DNA from: Pseudomonas alliivorans
Lineage (GTDB): Bacteria; Pseudomonadota; Gammaproteobacteria; Pseudomonadales; Pseudomonadaceae
Direction: 5' to 3'
Length of the DNA: 64,000 nt
Assembly: GCF_017826695.1 (NCBI RefSeq)
Contig: NZ_JAFFZW010000001.1
Coordinates: 930,001 to 994,000 of the forward strand
This document shows positions 1 through 8,621 of the stretch, piece after piece; position 1 is the stretch's first letter, and every line of letters starts with the position of its first letter. The notes beneath the pieces are model-generated. The model was not told where the DNA came from and did no database searches. It saw nothing but the letters and a program-made list of their open reading frames with translations. The translations under genes were made by a program, and so were the position numbers.

Positions 1-561
1 GTGCAGGCGCAGTTTGAGTACGTCGTCCAGACCGGCCAGATCGCGGGCCAGGGTGTCGATGGCCTGGCGCGCGACGGCAAGGTTGTCGGGATTCAGATGA
101 AAGTGCAGGTGCAGGCGATCCAGTGTCGAGGTTTCGTTGGGGGACGGGTCGGGCAGGCGATCCATCAGCGTGCTGGAACCGTCCGGCACATCATAGGCCA
201 GGGTCTCCTCGAACATGTTCTGCTCATCGGAAAACAGAATCGAGCTGGCTTTCTGGAAGCGCTGCTGGTCTTCGGCCGACAGAAAGCCGATCTCCACGCC
301 GCCATCCAGCACGTAGCCTTCCAGTGGCTTGACGCCTTCGATGATCGGCCACAGATGAGCGTCCTGTTCGCGGGACAGGTGGTGTTGCACGTACCAGCCA
401 AGGCCATCGAGACGTGCGCACAAAGGACCGTGCACGTCACGCCAGTAAGTGGCGAAGAGCTCGTGGGGCACGCCGGGCCTGCGCAGCACCGTGGTGTAGG
501 TATTGATGACGATGCGCTGGTCGCGCGCGCCGTGGTTGTCGGCGAAGTTTGAGGTGTGCAT
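1..561 (-). CDS. EthD domain-containing protein (3' end outside window)
   Basis: The frame is open from an ATG at 561 to the left edge, giving 187 codons with no stop, so the C-terminus is missing. The N-terminal part reads HTSNFADNHGARDQ and then the EthD-like stretch with VPHELFATYWRDVHGPL, typical of small ferredoxin-like-fold EthD proteins found beside oxidative degradation genes. A LysR gene starts divergently at 707, so that regulator may control it (inference). Substrate and reaction cannot be read from the sequence. The plus-strand frames over this stretch are shadows. Confidence 0.7.
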   Translation of the reverse strand, partial: MHTSNFADNHGARDQRIVINTYTTVLRRPGVPHELFATYWRDVHGPLCARLDGLGWYVQHHLSREQDAHLWPIIEGVKPLEGYVLDGGVEIGFLSAEDQQRFQKASSILFSDEQNMFEETLAYDVPDGSSTLMDRLPDPSPNETSTLDRLHLHFHLNPDNLAVARQAIDTLARDLAGLDDVLKLRLH

Positions 562-706
562 GAGTAGGCTCTGCGCTGAAGTGTCTGAATGAGGCGCTCC
601 GGCGGCCGCTTTAGTTCAAGGAATATGCCCGGCGGGTGACCATTCGCAGCCTGCCTCGGCGGACCAGTCGCGCTATCATCGGCGCACCTTGCCAGCGGAT
701 AGCCTT

Positions 707-1621
707 ATGCAGTTGCCCGATCTGAACCTGTTGATCGCCCTTGATGCCTTGCTCGATGAAGGCAGCGTCGTGGGCGCGGCGCGGCGCATGCACCTGAGCC
801 CGGCGGCCATGAGTCGCACACTGACGCGGATTCGTGAAGCCACCGGCGATCCTGTGCTGGTACGTGCCGGACGCGGGCTGGTGCCTACGCCGCGTGCGCT
901 GGCCATGCAGGCGCAGGTGCGCGAACTGGTCGAACAGGCCGCTCAGGTGTTTCAGGCCCGCGATGAAGTGGACATGAGCACCCTGGAGCGCTGCTTCAAT
1001 GTGCGCTCCAACGACGTGTTCTTCGGCTCGTTCGGGGCGCGTGTGCTGGAGGCGATCCGCGTCGGTGCGCCAGGATGCACCCTGCGCTTCGTGCCCGAAG
1101 GAGCCGACGACGATGATGCGTTGCGTGAAGGGCGGATCGATCTGTACATCTCGTCACGGCTCAATTTCGGTCCGGAGATCAAGATACAGAACCTGTTCAA
1201 CACCCGCTTCTGCGGTCTTGCGCGTGAAGGGCATCCCATCTTCGACGGGCCGATCACACCCGAGCGATTCGCCGGGTTCGATCACGTCAGCGTGTCTCGC
1301 AGGGGGCGTGCTCGCGGGCCGATCGATCCGGCACTGGCAGAGCTGGGCCTTGAACGGCGCATCGCGCTCATTACACCGCATTTTCACTCGGCGATTTTCG
1401 GGGTCGCCGAGTCCGATCTGATCCTGTCGTTGCCCGAGCCAGTGCTTTGGGGCCTGAAGCAGCTGGGCCTCAAGATGCGTGCCTTCGCCATTCCCCTGGC
1501 GCTGGAAACCGTGTCGGTCAACCAGGCCTGGCACCCGCGCTTCGACAAGGACCCGGCGCACCGCTGGCTGCGCCAGACCCTTAAAGAGGTGTGTTCGGTG
1601 CCTCGGCAGATGGACCTTTAG
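707..1621 (+). CDS. LysR-family transcriptional regulator
   Basis: The protein has 304 residues from the ATG at 707; a TTG at 689 would add six residues, but MQLPDLNLLIALDAL is the usual LysR opening. The winged HTH lies at about residues 1–60 (SVVGAARRMHLSPAAMSRTL), followed by a substrate-binding fold to the end. Length is normal for the family. It is divergent from the EthD gene, its most likely target by the usual LysR arrangement. Its 3' end overlaps the convergent TDT transporter gene by 41 bp. The effector is unknown. Confidence 0.85.
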   Translation: MQLPDLNLLIALDALLDEGSVVGAARRMHLSPAAMSRTLTRIREATGDPVLVRAGRGLVPTPRALAMQAQVRELVEQAAQVFQARDEVDMSTLERCFNVRSNDVFFGSFGARVLEAIRVGAPGCTLRFVPEGADDDDALREGRIDLYISSRLNFGPEIKIQNLFNTRFCGLAREGHPIFDGPITPERFAGFDHVSVSRRGRARGPIDPALAELGLERRIALITPHFHSAIFGVAESDLILSLPEPVLWGLKQLGLKMRAFAIPLALETVSVNQAWHPRFDKDPAHRWLRQTLKEVCSVPRQMDL

Positions 1622-2777
1622 CGCGGCTGTTCTGGCAAGTGGCAATGCAAGGTGAAACGAACAGATGACCTTGCCATGCGCCTGCCACCGTTCGGGTTGC
1701 AACCAGCGTCCACATCAGCACCAGCAGGGCGACCAGCACCATGCCGAAACGGTCGAAGAAGCCCAGTTGCAGGGTTGACCCCAGTTTCAGCGTGGCCAGC
1801 GCATATACCCCAAGTGGAAAGGTGAAGGCCCACCAGCCCAGATTGAACTCGATACCGGCCTTGAAATAACGCAGCGTGATCAACGCAGCCAGCGCCATCC
1901 ACCACAGGCCGAGGCCCCAGAACAGCGTGCCGACAATCACGCCGATACCTGCGGCCACCTCGCCGACCGACGCCAGTCCGTGCGCGACGAACACCTGAGG
2001 TGCTTCGCTGCCCATCACCAGCATGCCCAGCGCGCCCGTTCCGATGGGGCCCAGCGCCAGCCAGCTTGAGGCGGCCATGCTTTCATGAGGCAGTTTGTGC
2101 AACGCCAGGCGCAGCAACAGGATCACCAGAATGCTCAGCGCCACCGGCACCGAGTAGGCCCACAGCACGTAGCTGGTGATCAGCACGGTGAATTGCGAGG
2201 CGGTGTCGATGAGGTGCGGGGTCAGCAGGCCGCCGCAGGCAGCGGCAACTTCTGCTGCGACCACGGGCAACAGCCAGACAGCGGTCATCTTTTCGATGCT
2301 GTGCTCCTGGCGTGTGAACATCATGAACGGGATCAACACACCGCAGGCCATGGCCATCGCCACATCCAGCCACCACAGGGCTTCTGCCACTGGGATCACC
2401 CCGTCACCCCAGCGCTTGGGTCCGAACACCACGAGACCGCTTATGATCGTCGCCAGGCCCATGGGGATCGTGCCGAAGAACATCGACACCGTCGAATGCC
2501 CGAACACCTGCCGCGCCTCATCGAAGAACAGCAGCCAGCGGCTGGCGTACATGACGCTGAACAGCACGAACAGGCCGATGTTGAAGAGCCACAGGACTTC
2601 GCCCACATTGCGCAGCAATGCCATGTCGCCGGGCAGTTGAGCAAGCGCCAGCGATAAAACCCCTGTGCCCATGGTTACCGCGAACCAGTTGGGGGTGAAT
2701 TGCCTGACAGCTTCGCGCGGGCTCGATAGCGAGGCGAGGGGAGCAATGCCCTCTATGACGGTTGCAAGCCTGCTCAT
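1581..2777 (-). CDS. TDT-family (TehA/SLAC1/SSU1-like) membrane transporter
   Basis: This 398-residue integral membrane protein has about ten hydrophobic segments. It opens with FTPNWFAVTMGTG, the typical first-helix signature of the tellurite-resistance/dicarboxylate transporter family, which also contains fungal SSU1 sulfite pumps and plant SLAC1 anion channels. The start is the ATG at 2777. The gene is divergent from a YeiE-like LysR gene at 2904, with a repeat-rich 126-bp spacer. The last roughly 25 residues are polar and overlap the end of the convergent LysR gene. The substrate is not determined by sequence: sulfite or a C4-dicarboxylate are the main options, and the neighbouring regulator slightly favours sulfite (inference). 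Confidence 0.8.
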   Translation of the reverse strand: MSRLATVIEGIAPLASLSSPREAVRQFTPNWFAVTMGTGVLSLALAQLPGDMALLRNVGEVLWLFNIGLFVLFSVMYASRWLLFFDEARQVFGHSTVSMFFGTIPMGLATIISGLVVFGPKRWGDGVIPVAEALWWLDVAMAMACGVLIPFMMFTRQEHSIEKMTAVWLLPVVAAEVAAACGGLLTPHLIDTASQFTVLITSYVLWAYSVPVALSILVILLLRLALHKLPHESMAASSWLALGPIGTGALGMLVMGSEAPQVFVAHGLASVGEVAAGIGVIVGTLFWGLGLWWMALAALITLRYFKAGIEFNLGWWAFTFPLGVYALATLKLGSTLQLGFFDRFGMVLVALLVLMWTLVATRTVAGAWQGHLFVSPCIATCQNSRAKGPSAEAPNTPL

Positions 2778-2841
2778 GACGTTCTCCTGCGGGCAGCGAT
2801 GGTTGACCGGCGCAGTCTACGGGTGTGCGAACAATTCTCTA

Positions 2842-2879
2842 AACGGGTAATCTCGATTCCCGTTACCTGTTATTCAGGT
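2842..2879. promoter_or_regulatory. Nested inverted repeats in the divergent TDT/LysR promoter region
   Basis: Three overlapping dyads are visible: AACGGG (2842–2847) with CCCGTT (2859–2864) across 11 nt; GGTAA (2846–2850) with TTACC (2863–2867) across 12 nt; and ACCTG (2865–2869) with CAGGT (2875–2879) across 5 nt. Dyads with an 11-nt core between divergent genes are the usual LysR operator form. They sit 25–62 nt upstream of the TTG start at 2904. Binding by that LysR protein is an inference. Confidence 0.5.
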
Positions 2880-2903
2880 AGATAAGTCTACGGGAGTCAT
2901 CGT

Positions 2904-3800
2904 TTGAAACTTAACCTGCGGCAGTTGCAAATCTTCTGCGCCGTTACTCAGCACGGCAGCACCATTGGCGCAGGCCTTGCCGTGTCACTTTCGCAATCGG
3001 CGACCAGTGCCGCCTTGAACGAGCTGGAAAGCGCGCTGGGTACCCGGCTTTTCGATAGGGTCGGCAAGCGGCTTGTTCTGAACGACAACGGACATGCATT
3101 GCTGCCCCAGGCCAGGCAGATACTGGAAAGTGCCCAGCAGATCGAAGACAGCTTTCTGTTGCCCGATGCCGGTCTGAATACCCGGTTACGGATCGGCTGC
3201 AGCAGCACCATCGCCAATTATGTTTTGCCGCAGATCGTTGCGGCGCTGCGTACCTCGGCGCCTTCCTTGCGGGTGGACATGGACATCGGCAACAGCGCTC
3301 TGATTGCTCGCAAGGTGGCGCAATTCGAGATCGACATGGGGATGATCGAGGCGCCGTGTCATCTGCCCGAACTGATCGCTGAACCCTGGCTGGTCGATGA
3401 AATGGTCATCGTTGCCGGACGTGATCACCCGCTGGCTGTGCAGAAGCAGGTGTCGCTGAGTGACCTGCAACACGCCGAGTGGCTGCTGCGCGAGCCAGGG
3501 TCGGGGACGCGTGGCGAGGTGGAGCATCTATTACTCAGGCACCTCCATGACCTTGAAGACATGCGTCAGATGGGCAGCTCGGAAGCGATCAAACGCACCC
3601 TGGCTCAAGGGATCGGCATCAGTTGTCTGTCCCGCCGGGTAGTGGCTGACCTGTTGGCGAGCGGAGAGCTGCAGTTGCTCAACAGCCCCTTGCCACCGCT
3701 GACCCGCCGGTTCTTCCTGATCCGTCATCGCGACAAGTTTGTCTCGACCCGTCTGCAGCGGTTCAGCGAACAATGCAGGGAGTCGGCGGGTGAGGCGTGA
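2904..3800 (+). CDS. LysR-family regulator, YeiE-like
   Basis: The protein has 298 residues with a TTG start at 2904, preceded by CGGGAG at 2891–2896 as the ribosome binding site. The HTH segment (LRQLQIFCAV, then SLSQSATSAALNELE and LFDRVGKRLVLNDNG) closely resembles enterobacterial YeiE, a regulator tied to sulfite stress and iron/citrate responses. The effector domain fills the rest, at normal length. It is divergent from the TDT transporter at 1581–2777, the likely target. YeiE assignment is by remembered motif similarity, so function is moderate confidence. Confidence 0.8.
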   Translation: MKLNLRQLQIFCAVTQHGSTIGAGLAVSLSQSATSAALNELESALGTRLFDRVGKRLVLNDNGHALLPQARQILESAQQIEDSFLLPDAGLNTRLRIGCSSTIANYVLPQIVAALRTSAPSLRVDMDIGNSALIARKVAQFEIDMGMIEAPCHLPELIAEPWLVDEMVIVAGRDHPLAVQKQVSLSDLQHAEWLLREPGSGTRGEVEHLLLRHLHDLEDMRQMGSSEAIKRTLAQGIGISCLSRRVVADLLASGELQLLNSPLPPLTRRFFLIRHRDKFVSTRLQRFSEQCRESAGEA

Positions 3801-3851
3801 GAGGAAAACCCGCCTCCAACGGACAGGCGTTTGCCACGCAACAGCGCTGCT

Positions 3852-5273
3852 TCAGGCCTGATCAATCACAACTCGCCACGGCTTCAGCCACAGCGCCAAC
3901 CCCACCAGCAACAGCGCGCCATAGGTGCAGCTAAGCCCCAGCTGCAGCCAGGTATCCTGCAACGGATGCAGCATCAGCGCAGCCACGGTCATCAGCCCTG
4001 CGGCCAGCAGCCAGTGGCTGCGCCACGGAAGAACGCTCATCAGCGACTGGCGGCGCATCAGCAGCAGGCCGGTCACCAGTGCGCCGCCCAGCGCGGCGAT
4101 GGCGATGCCGGTCAAACCGAACATAAGCGGCAACAGGCCCAGCAACACGGCGTTGCACAGGCTGCCGATCAGCTCACAGTTGAGCGGCAGGCGCGTGTCT
4201 CCGGCAGCATAGGCGTAACGCGCCAACAAGGCATTCCAGGCGCCGAACATCAGTGGCACGGCAAACCACGCGAGCAAGCCCGGCAGCGGACCGTCGTGGG
4301 TCTGGTTGGGCAACAGCAGAACTACCAGTGCGCCCGCTGCGCCGATCAGGCCCGTGACGGCAGGCAGGGTCAGCAGTGTCGCGCTGCCCAGTCCCCGTTT
4401 CAGCAACGTCAGCCGTTGATCGCCCGCGCTGCCGCTCATCAATCCCAGCAACACCTGATTCAGGCTCATCAAGGCGATCAACGGCAGGTTGATGAGCTTG
4501 CGCGCCAGATTGACCCAGGTCACAGCCCCTTCACCCAGCAGCGATGCAACCATGCGCTCCAGCAGCGCCAGGCCCTGACTGGCCAGATTACTGCTCAACA
4601 GCGGCCCGATGCGTTGCAACAGTTCACGCACCACGCCCGATTCAGCCTTCCACTGCCAGGGTCGCCAGCCCGAGCGATACAGGCTCGGCAACAGCACGGC
4701 CGGCATCAGCAGGCTGCCCGACACGCAGGCGCCGGCCAGTCCCGTGGGGGTGGCGGCATGGCCGAGAGTGGCGAGATAGATTACCGGCGGCAGGTTGAAC
4801 AGCAATGACCCCAGCCCTGCCAGCACAAATCGCGAGCGCGCCTGCAACGGCACACAGAGCAGACCGTGCAGCATGAAACCCGGCGCGCACCAGGCCAGCC
4901 AGCGCAGACCACTGCTTGCCTGGGCGTAGCCGTCTGCATCCAGACCCGGTCCGATCAGGCGCACCAGCAGACCGGCACCCACCACCAGCAGCGCGCTGAG
5001 CAGGACGCCAGCCAGTGTCAGGCGGGGCACCATTGCGCCCAGCCAGCGTTGTTGCCCGTCCGCTGAGCGTTGTTGATACAGGGGAAGGGCGGCGGCGCTG
5101 AGCAGCCCGGCGGCCAGCGACATGCGCAGGGCTTCCGGCAGAAACATCGACACCAGAAACGCATCGCTTTGCCCGCCGGCGCCCCAGGCGGCAACCAGCA
5201 GCCACTCGCGGGCGAAGCCAGCCGCCAGTCCAGTGAGGGTGGCCAGGGTCAGCCACAATGTCGAACCCAACAT
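3852..5273 (-). CDS. pslK: PslK-like MurJ/MviN-family flippase
   Basis: This polytopic membrane protein has 473 residues and about 12–14 hydrophobic segments. The opening (LWLTLATLTGLAAGFAREWLLVA, then GGQSDAFLVSMFLPEALR) is the MviN/MurJ signature. PslK of P. aeruginosa has nearly the same length (about 469). Presumed role: moving the lipid-linked Psl repeat unit across the inner membrane. It is the last gene of the minus-strand psl operon, starting 14 nt after the acyltransferase stop. It is not the essential murJ, since it sits inside an exopolysaccharide operon; a general polysaccharide flippase is the only alternative reading. Confidence 0.85.
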   Translation of the reverse strand: MLGSTLWLTLATLTGLAAGFAREWLLVAAWGAGGQSDAFLVSMFLPEALRMSLAAGLLSAAALPLYQQRSADGQQRWLGAMVPRLTLAGVLLSALLVVGAGLLVRLIGPGLDADGYAQASSGLRWLAWCAPGFMLHGLLCVPLQARSRFVLAGLGSLLFNLPPVIYLATLGHAATPTGLAGACVSGSLLMPAVLLPSLYRSGWRPWQWKAESGVVRELLQRIGPLLSSNLASQGLALLERMVASLLGEGAVTWVNLARKLINLPLIALMSLNQVLLGLMSGSAGDQRLTLLKRGLGSATLLTLPAVTGLIGAAGALVVLLLPNQTHDGPLPGLLAWFAVPLMFGAWNALLARYAYAAGDTRLPLNCELIGSLCNAVLLGLLPLMFGLTGIAIAALGGALVTGLLLMRRQSLMSVLPWRSHWLLAAGLMTVAALMLHPLQDTWLQLGLSCTYGALLLVGLALWLKPWRVVIDQA

Positions 5274-5287
5274 GGTCGTCGTTTCTG

Positions 5288-6109
5288 TCAGTGAAACAGA
5301 GTGAACAGGCCTTTGCCGCCCACCTTGTAGTTGAGATTGCGCGCTCGCTCGCCTTTGATTTCAGCATTCGGACCGCTGACGATGGCGTAGGGCGGCACCG
5401 GCTTGGAGACCACGCTGTTGCCGCCGACCACGGCGCCTTCGCCAATGTCAGCCCCGAACGACAGCAAGGCGCGGCTGCAGATCCACGCGTAGTCCCTGAT
5501 GAACACCGGACCGCCGACGGCCCAGAATTCAGGCTCGTTGAGGTCATGTCCGCCGGCGATGATCAGCACGTGGGAAGCGATGGTGACGTGATCACCGATC
5601 ACCAGACCGCCCCGTGCATCCAATTGGCAATGCCAGCCCACCGTGGTGTCGCTGCCGATGCGCAGGCTGTCCACGCCCAGCACTTCGGTATTGCGCCACA
5701 CCGTCGAACCCTTGCCGATCTTCGCGCCACCCATGCGCAACCAGAGCAGACGCAGGGTGTGACTGGGGATCTTGCAGATCAGGATGTTGTACATCTGTTC
5801 CCAAGTGCGCAGCATCCGGTCACGCAGGGTCGGCCAGTTGATGCCGTACAGCGGGATCAGTGCGCCGAGGGTTTCGCTGGCCAGCAGGCGATAAAAACGT
5901 CGAGCCAGCGGCGGCTCGATTCTGGGTTCGATGTTCAGGTAGCAGATGAACGACAGGGTGGTGTCCTTGATGCGCGTCTCGAAGCACACTTCGTTGTGCA
6001 GCATCCATTGATAGGTGGATTGCAGCTCTTCAAGCGGCACACCCATCTTGCGTGCGTAATCAGGCAATGCGTCGCGCAGATTGTGCGAGTGCATCATGCG
6101 ATGTTTCAT
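5288..6109 (-). CDS. Hexapeptide-repeat acyltransferase (colanic acid WcaF type) in the psl operon
   Basis: The protein has 273 residues: an N-terminal helical part (about 1–120) and then a left-handed beta-helix of hexapeptide repeats from about residue 125 (IGKGSTVWRN, LRIGSDTTVGWHCQLDA, IGDHVTIASHV, IGEGAVVGGNSVVSKPV). GGHDLNEPEF supplies the probable catalytic histidine of the acetyltransferase family. The ATG overlaps the pslJ stop by 4 bp, so it is translationally coupled. P. aeruginosa has no gene at this position; its acyltransferase-like psl genes lie at the distal end of its longer locus. Likely role: O-acetylation of the polymer or its lipid-linked intermediate (inference). Confidence 0.8.
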   Translation of the reverse strand: MKHRMMHSHNLRDALPDYARKMGVPLEELQSTYQWMLHNEVCFETRIKDTTLSFICYLNIEPRIEPPLARRFYRLLASETLGALIPLYGINWPTLRDRMLRTWEQMYNILICKIPSHTLRLLWLRMGGAKIGKGSTVWRNTEVLGVDSLRIGSDTTVGWHCQLDARGGLVIGDHVTIASHVLIIAGGHDLNEPEFWAVGGPVFIRDYAWICSRALLSFGADIGEGAVVGGNSVVSKPVPPYAIVSGPNAEIKGERARNLNYKVGGKGLFTLFH

Positions 6110-7521
6110 GTGGCGGCTCCCTGCTCGGGTAAGGCGACGGGGGATGGTTGCGGTCTGGCGGCTACGGCACGCAGGCGTCTGCTTTCATGCAGGCTGATGC
6201 CGATGAACAGCCAGAACAGCGCGACCAGGACGCTGGTAAAACTGAAATAGTGGTCGAACAGGCCGCTGCACAACGCAGCCAGTACACCGCTCATGCAGCC
6301 AAGGTTGATGGCGTTTTCCGGTGTCAGCACGATCCTGCCAACGGGCGGACGCACTTCCTTCCACCAACTGACCGTGATGGCGATGAACAGCAGCATGCCC
6401 GGCAGGCCCATCTTGTAGATAAAGTTCAGCCACAGGTTGGAGATCCCGAAGTCGGTGTAACCGAGTACCGGCGGGTCGGTCTTGAAACCGATCCCGAACG
6501 GGAAGGTGGCCATTGCATCCGGGAAGTGGCTGTACTCCAGAAAGCGAATCGCGGTGCTGGTGTCGTCATCGGAAAACAGGCCCATCAGGCGTTCCTGAAG
6601 CGGCGGGTAGAACATCATCAGTACCACGCCTGCCGCCGCACCGCCCATCAGTATCCTCCCCAGATGCGGAATGCGTCGGCGGGTCATCCACAGCATGACG
6701 ACAACCAGACTCACCAGCGCGCCGCGTGATCCGGTCAGCAACAGCCCGAGGGCACCCAGCGCCGCGACCGACAGACCCAGTGCACGGGCGGAGCCTGTGC
6801 GGGTCATGCCGAAACAGAACGCCAGCGGCAACAGCATCGCCAGTGCGCCGCCGGCCACGTTGGGGTGCATCCATGGCGAGCCCATGCGGCTGGACAGCGA
6901 CAGCAAGGCCTCACCCAGCACATCGGCACCGCTGTAGCCCATCACCCTGAGGATGGGCGTGATGCTCAGGGCCGAACCGCTGAAGACATAGATCGGGATC
7001 GACAGCAGCAACAGCATCAGCGTGCCGCCGAGCAAAGCGATGACAAGCTTTTCCAGCGTCTGCAGGTCCACCAGCAGGCGCGGCACCAGAAACAGGACCG
7101 ACAGGTTGAACAGCCAGCGCACCCAGTTGATCGGACCGTTACCTTCAGCCACCACGGTCAATTCGCCGATCAGGAACGGGAACGCGCTGAACATCATCAG
7201 CGCTACCAGCAACCGTTCGGTGCGCAGCATTTTCGGAATCCGGGCCTGTTGCTGGATCACGGCCTGCAGCAGGTAACTGCCCCAGGTCAGCATGATCAAG
7301 GCTTCGGACACCGTGGTGCGGATGCCGATCTGTACGGTGGAGTAGGGAATGAACGTCGCGATCACCCCAAACAGCAGCAGCCCGCGTACCGGACGTCTGA
7401 TGATGGTGATGACCGAAGCAGCACCGACAGCCGCCAGCAACACGAACGGCACCGGCAGCATCCAGATCATCACGCCGAACAGCAGACTGAAAAACAGTCC
7501 TATGGGCATGGCCATCGGCAT
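6106..7521 (-). CDS. pslJ: PslJ-like O-antigen ligase/polymerase family membrane protein
   Basis: The protein has 471 residues with roughly 11 or more hydrophobic segments and a large loop containing FSDDDTSTAIRFLEYSHFPDAM, the arrangement of Wzy/WaaL-type polymerases. Length and operon position match P. aeruginosa PslJ (about 478). Presumed role: polymerising lipid-linked repeat units on the periplasmic side. The ATG at 7521 overlaps the pslI stop (ATGA). Several in-frame methionines at the start (MPMAMPIG) leave the exact start uncertain by a few residues. Confidence 0.8.
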   Translation of the reverse strand: MPMAMPIGLFFSLLFGVMIWMLPVPFVLLAAVGAASVITIIRRPVRGLLLFGVIATFIPYSTVQIGIRTTVSEALIMLTWGSYLLQAVIQQQARIPKMLRTERLLVALMMFSAFPFLIGELTVVAEGNGPINWVRWLFNLSVLFLVPRLLVDLQTLEKLVIALLGGTLMLLLLSIPIYVFSGSALSITPILRVMGYSGADVLGEALLSLSSRMGSPWMHPNVAGGALAMLLPLAFCFGMTRTGSARALGLSVAALGALGLLLTGSRGALVSLVVVMLWMTRRRIPHLGRILMGGAAAGVVLMMFYPPLQERLMGLFSDDDTSTAIRFLEYSHFPDAMATFPFGIGFKTDPPVLGYTDFGISNLWLNFIYKMGLPGMLLFIAITVSWWKEVRPPVGRIVLTPENAINLGCMSGVLAALCSGLFDHYFSFTSVLVALFWLFIGISLHESRRLRAVAARPQPSPVALPEQGAAT

Positions 7522-8621
7522 CAGCGAAGCTCCTCAAGCGTGGCATGCACCTGCTTGCAGAACGCGTCGAGGTTGTAGCGGGCTGCCCAGTCTTTCGATA
7601 CCGCCGGATCTTCTGCGGGGGCGTTCGACAGCGCGCCCATCAGGTGAATCAGGCCAGCGCTGTCGGTGGGCGAAAAATGCGGGCTGTCGGGCGGCGAGAT
7701 TTCATCCAGCGACGAGCCGGTCGCAACGGCCACGCGGGTGCCGACGCTCAGCGCCTCGATAACCGGCAGGCCGAATCCTTCACACAGCGACGGTTGCCAC
7801 AGACGATCCGCGTCGCGGTAGACGGCATGCAGCTCGGCATCGCTCAGGCCGGTCAATACATGCAGGCCCTGAAGCTGACGCTGGGCCTCGGTCAGCGGTT
7901 CGTCACCGCCGACCAGCACCAGATCCGGTGTGTCCACGAATTGCATGCGCGCCGTTTGCCAGGCATCGACGAACCATCTGATGTTCTTGCGCGGCTCCCG
8001 GGTACCTACGCACAGCCAATAGCGCTGCGGCAGTCTCAATGAACGGATATCGGCCGCTTCACCTTTGAAACCCTCGACGAGCAGCGGCACGATGCGAATC
8101 TTGTTCCGCGCGTTGGGAAAAAGACGCAAGACTTCGCTCGCCGTGTAGCTCGACGGCAGCCAGACCTGATCGGCAACCCGGATCGAGTGGGCAATCGAGA
8201 GGTAGTCAGTCAGGCGATAGACACGGGCCTTGAGGCGCGATCCATGGTTGTTCTGCTGAGTGATCTGAAACACATCGTGCAGCTGCAGCACGTAACGCAG
8301 GCCCTCCGGTTTACGACCCAGTGGCAGCCCCATATTGATGTTGGCGAAGTAAATCTGGATATCCGCGTCGCGCAAGGCACGCGGCAGGAATAAACCTTCG
8401 AAGCGCAGCCGGTCCGGGATCCGGTGTACCGCGTTCAGGGGCGTGGCCCACCGCGGCGCATGGATCAACCGCCGGATCGGATGGTCGTAAGGGGCCACGC
8501 CGAACAGTTGCAATTGAACGTCGGGATGAGCGCGAAACGCTTCTTCGAGCGCGAAGTTCTGGCGGCCGATGCCGCTGACGGGGTAACCGGCTGCTGCGCG
8601 GTAATCAAGTCCTATACGCAT
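7521..8621 (-). CDS. pslI: PslI-like GT4 family glycosyltransferase
   Basis: The protein has 366 residues; P. aeruginosa PslI has 367. It is a GT-B fold enzyme: the N-terminal half begins MRIGLDYRAAAGYPVSGIGRQN, and the C-terminal half has the nucleotide-sugar motif CVGTREPRKN and the E-x7-E signature CEGFGLPVIEAL. Cytoplasmic; it would add a sugar to the undecaprenyl-linked repeat. The start overlaps the pslH coding end by 17 bp. Donor sugar is not deducible here; in the Psl model mannose, glucose and rhamnose are used. Confidence 0.85.
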   Translation of the reverse strand: MRIGLDYRAAAGYPVSGIGRQNFALEEAFRAHPDVQLQLFGVAPYDHPIRRLIHAPRWATPLNAVHRIPDRLRFEGLFLPRALRDADIQIYFANINMGLPLGRKPEGLRYVLQLHDVFQITQQNNHGSRLKARVYRLTDYLSIAHSIRVADQVWLPSSYTASEVLRLFPNARNKIRIVPLLVEGFKGEAADIRSLRLPQRYWLCVGTREPRKNIRWFVDAWQTARMQFVDTPDLVLVGGDEPLTEAQRQLQGLHVLTGLSDAELHAVYRDADRLWQPSLCEGFGLPVIEALSVGTRVAVATGSSLDEISPPDSPHFSPTDSAGLIHLMGALSNAPAEDPAVSKDWAARYNLDAFCKQVHATLEELR

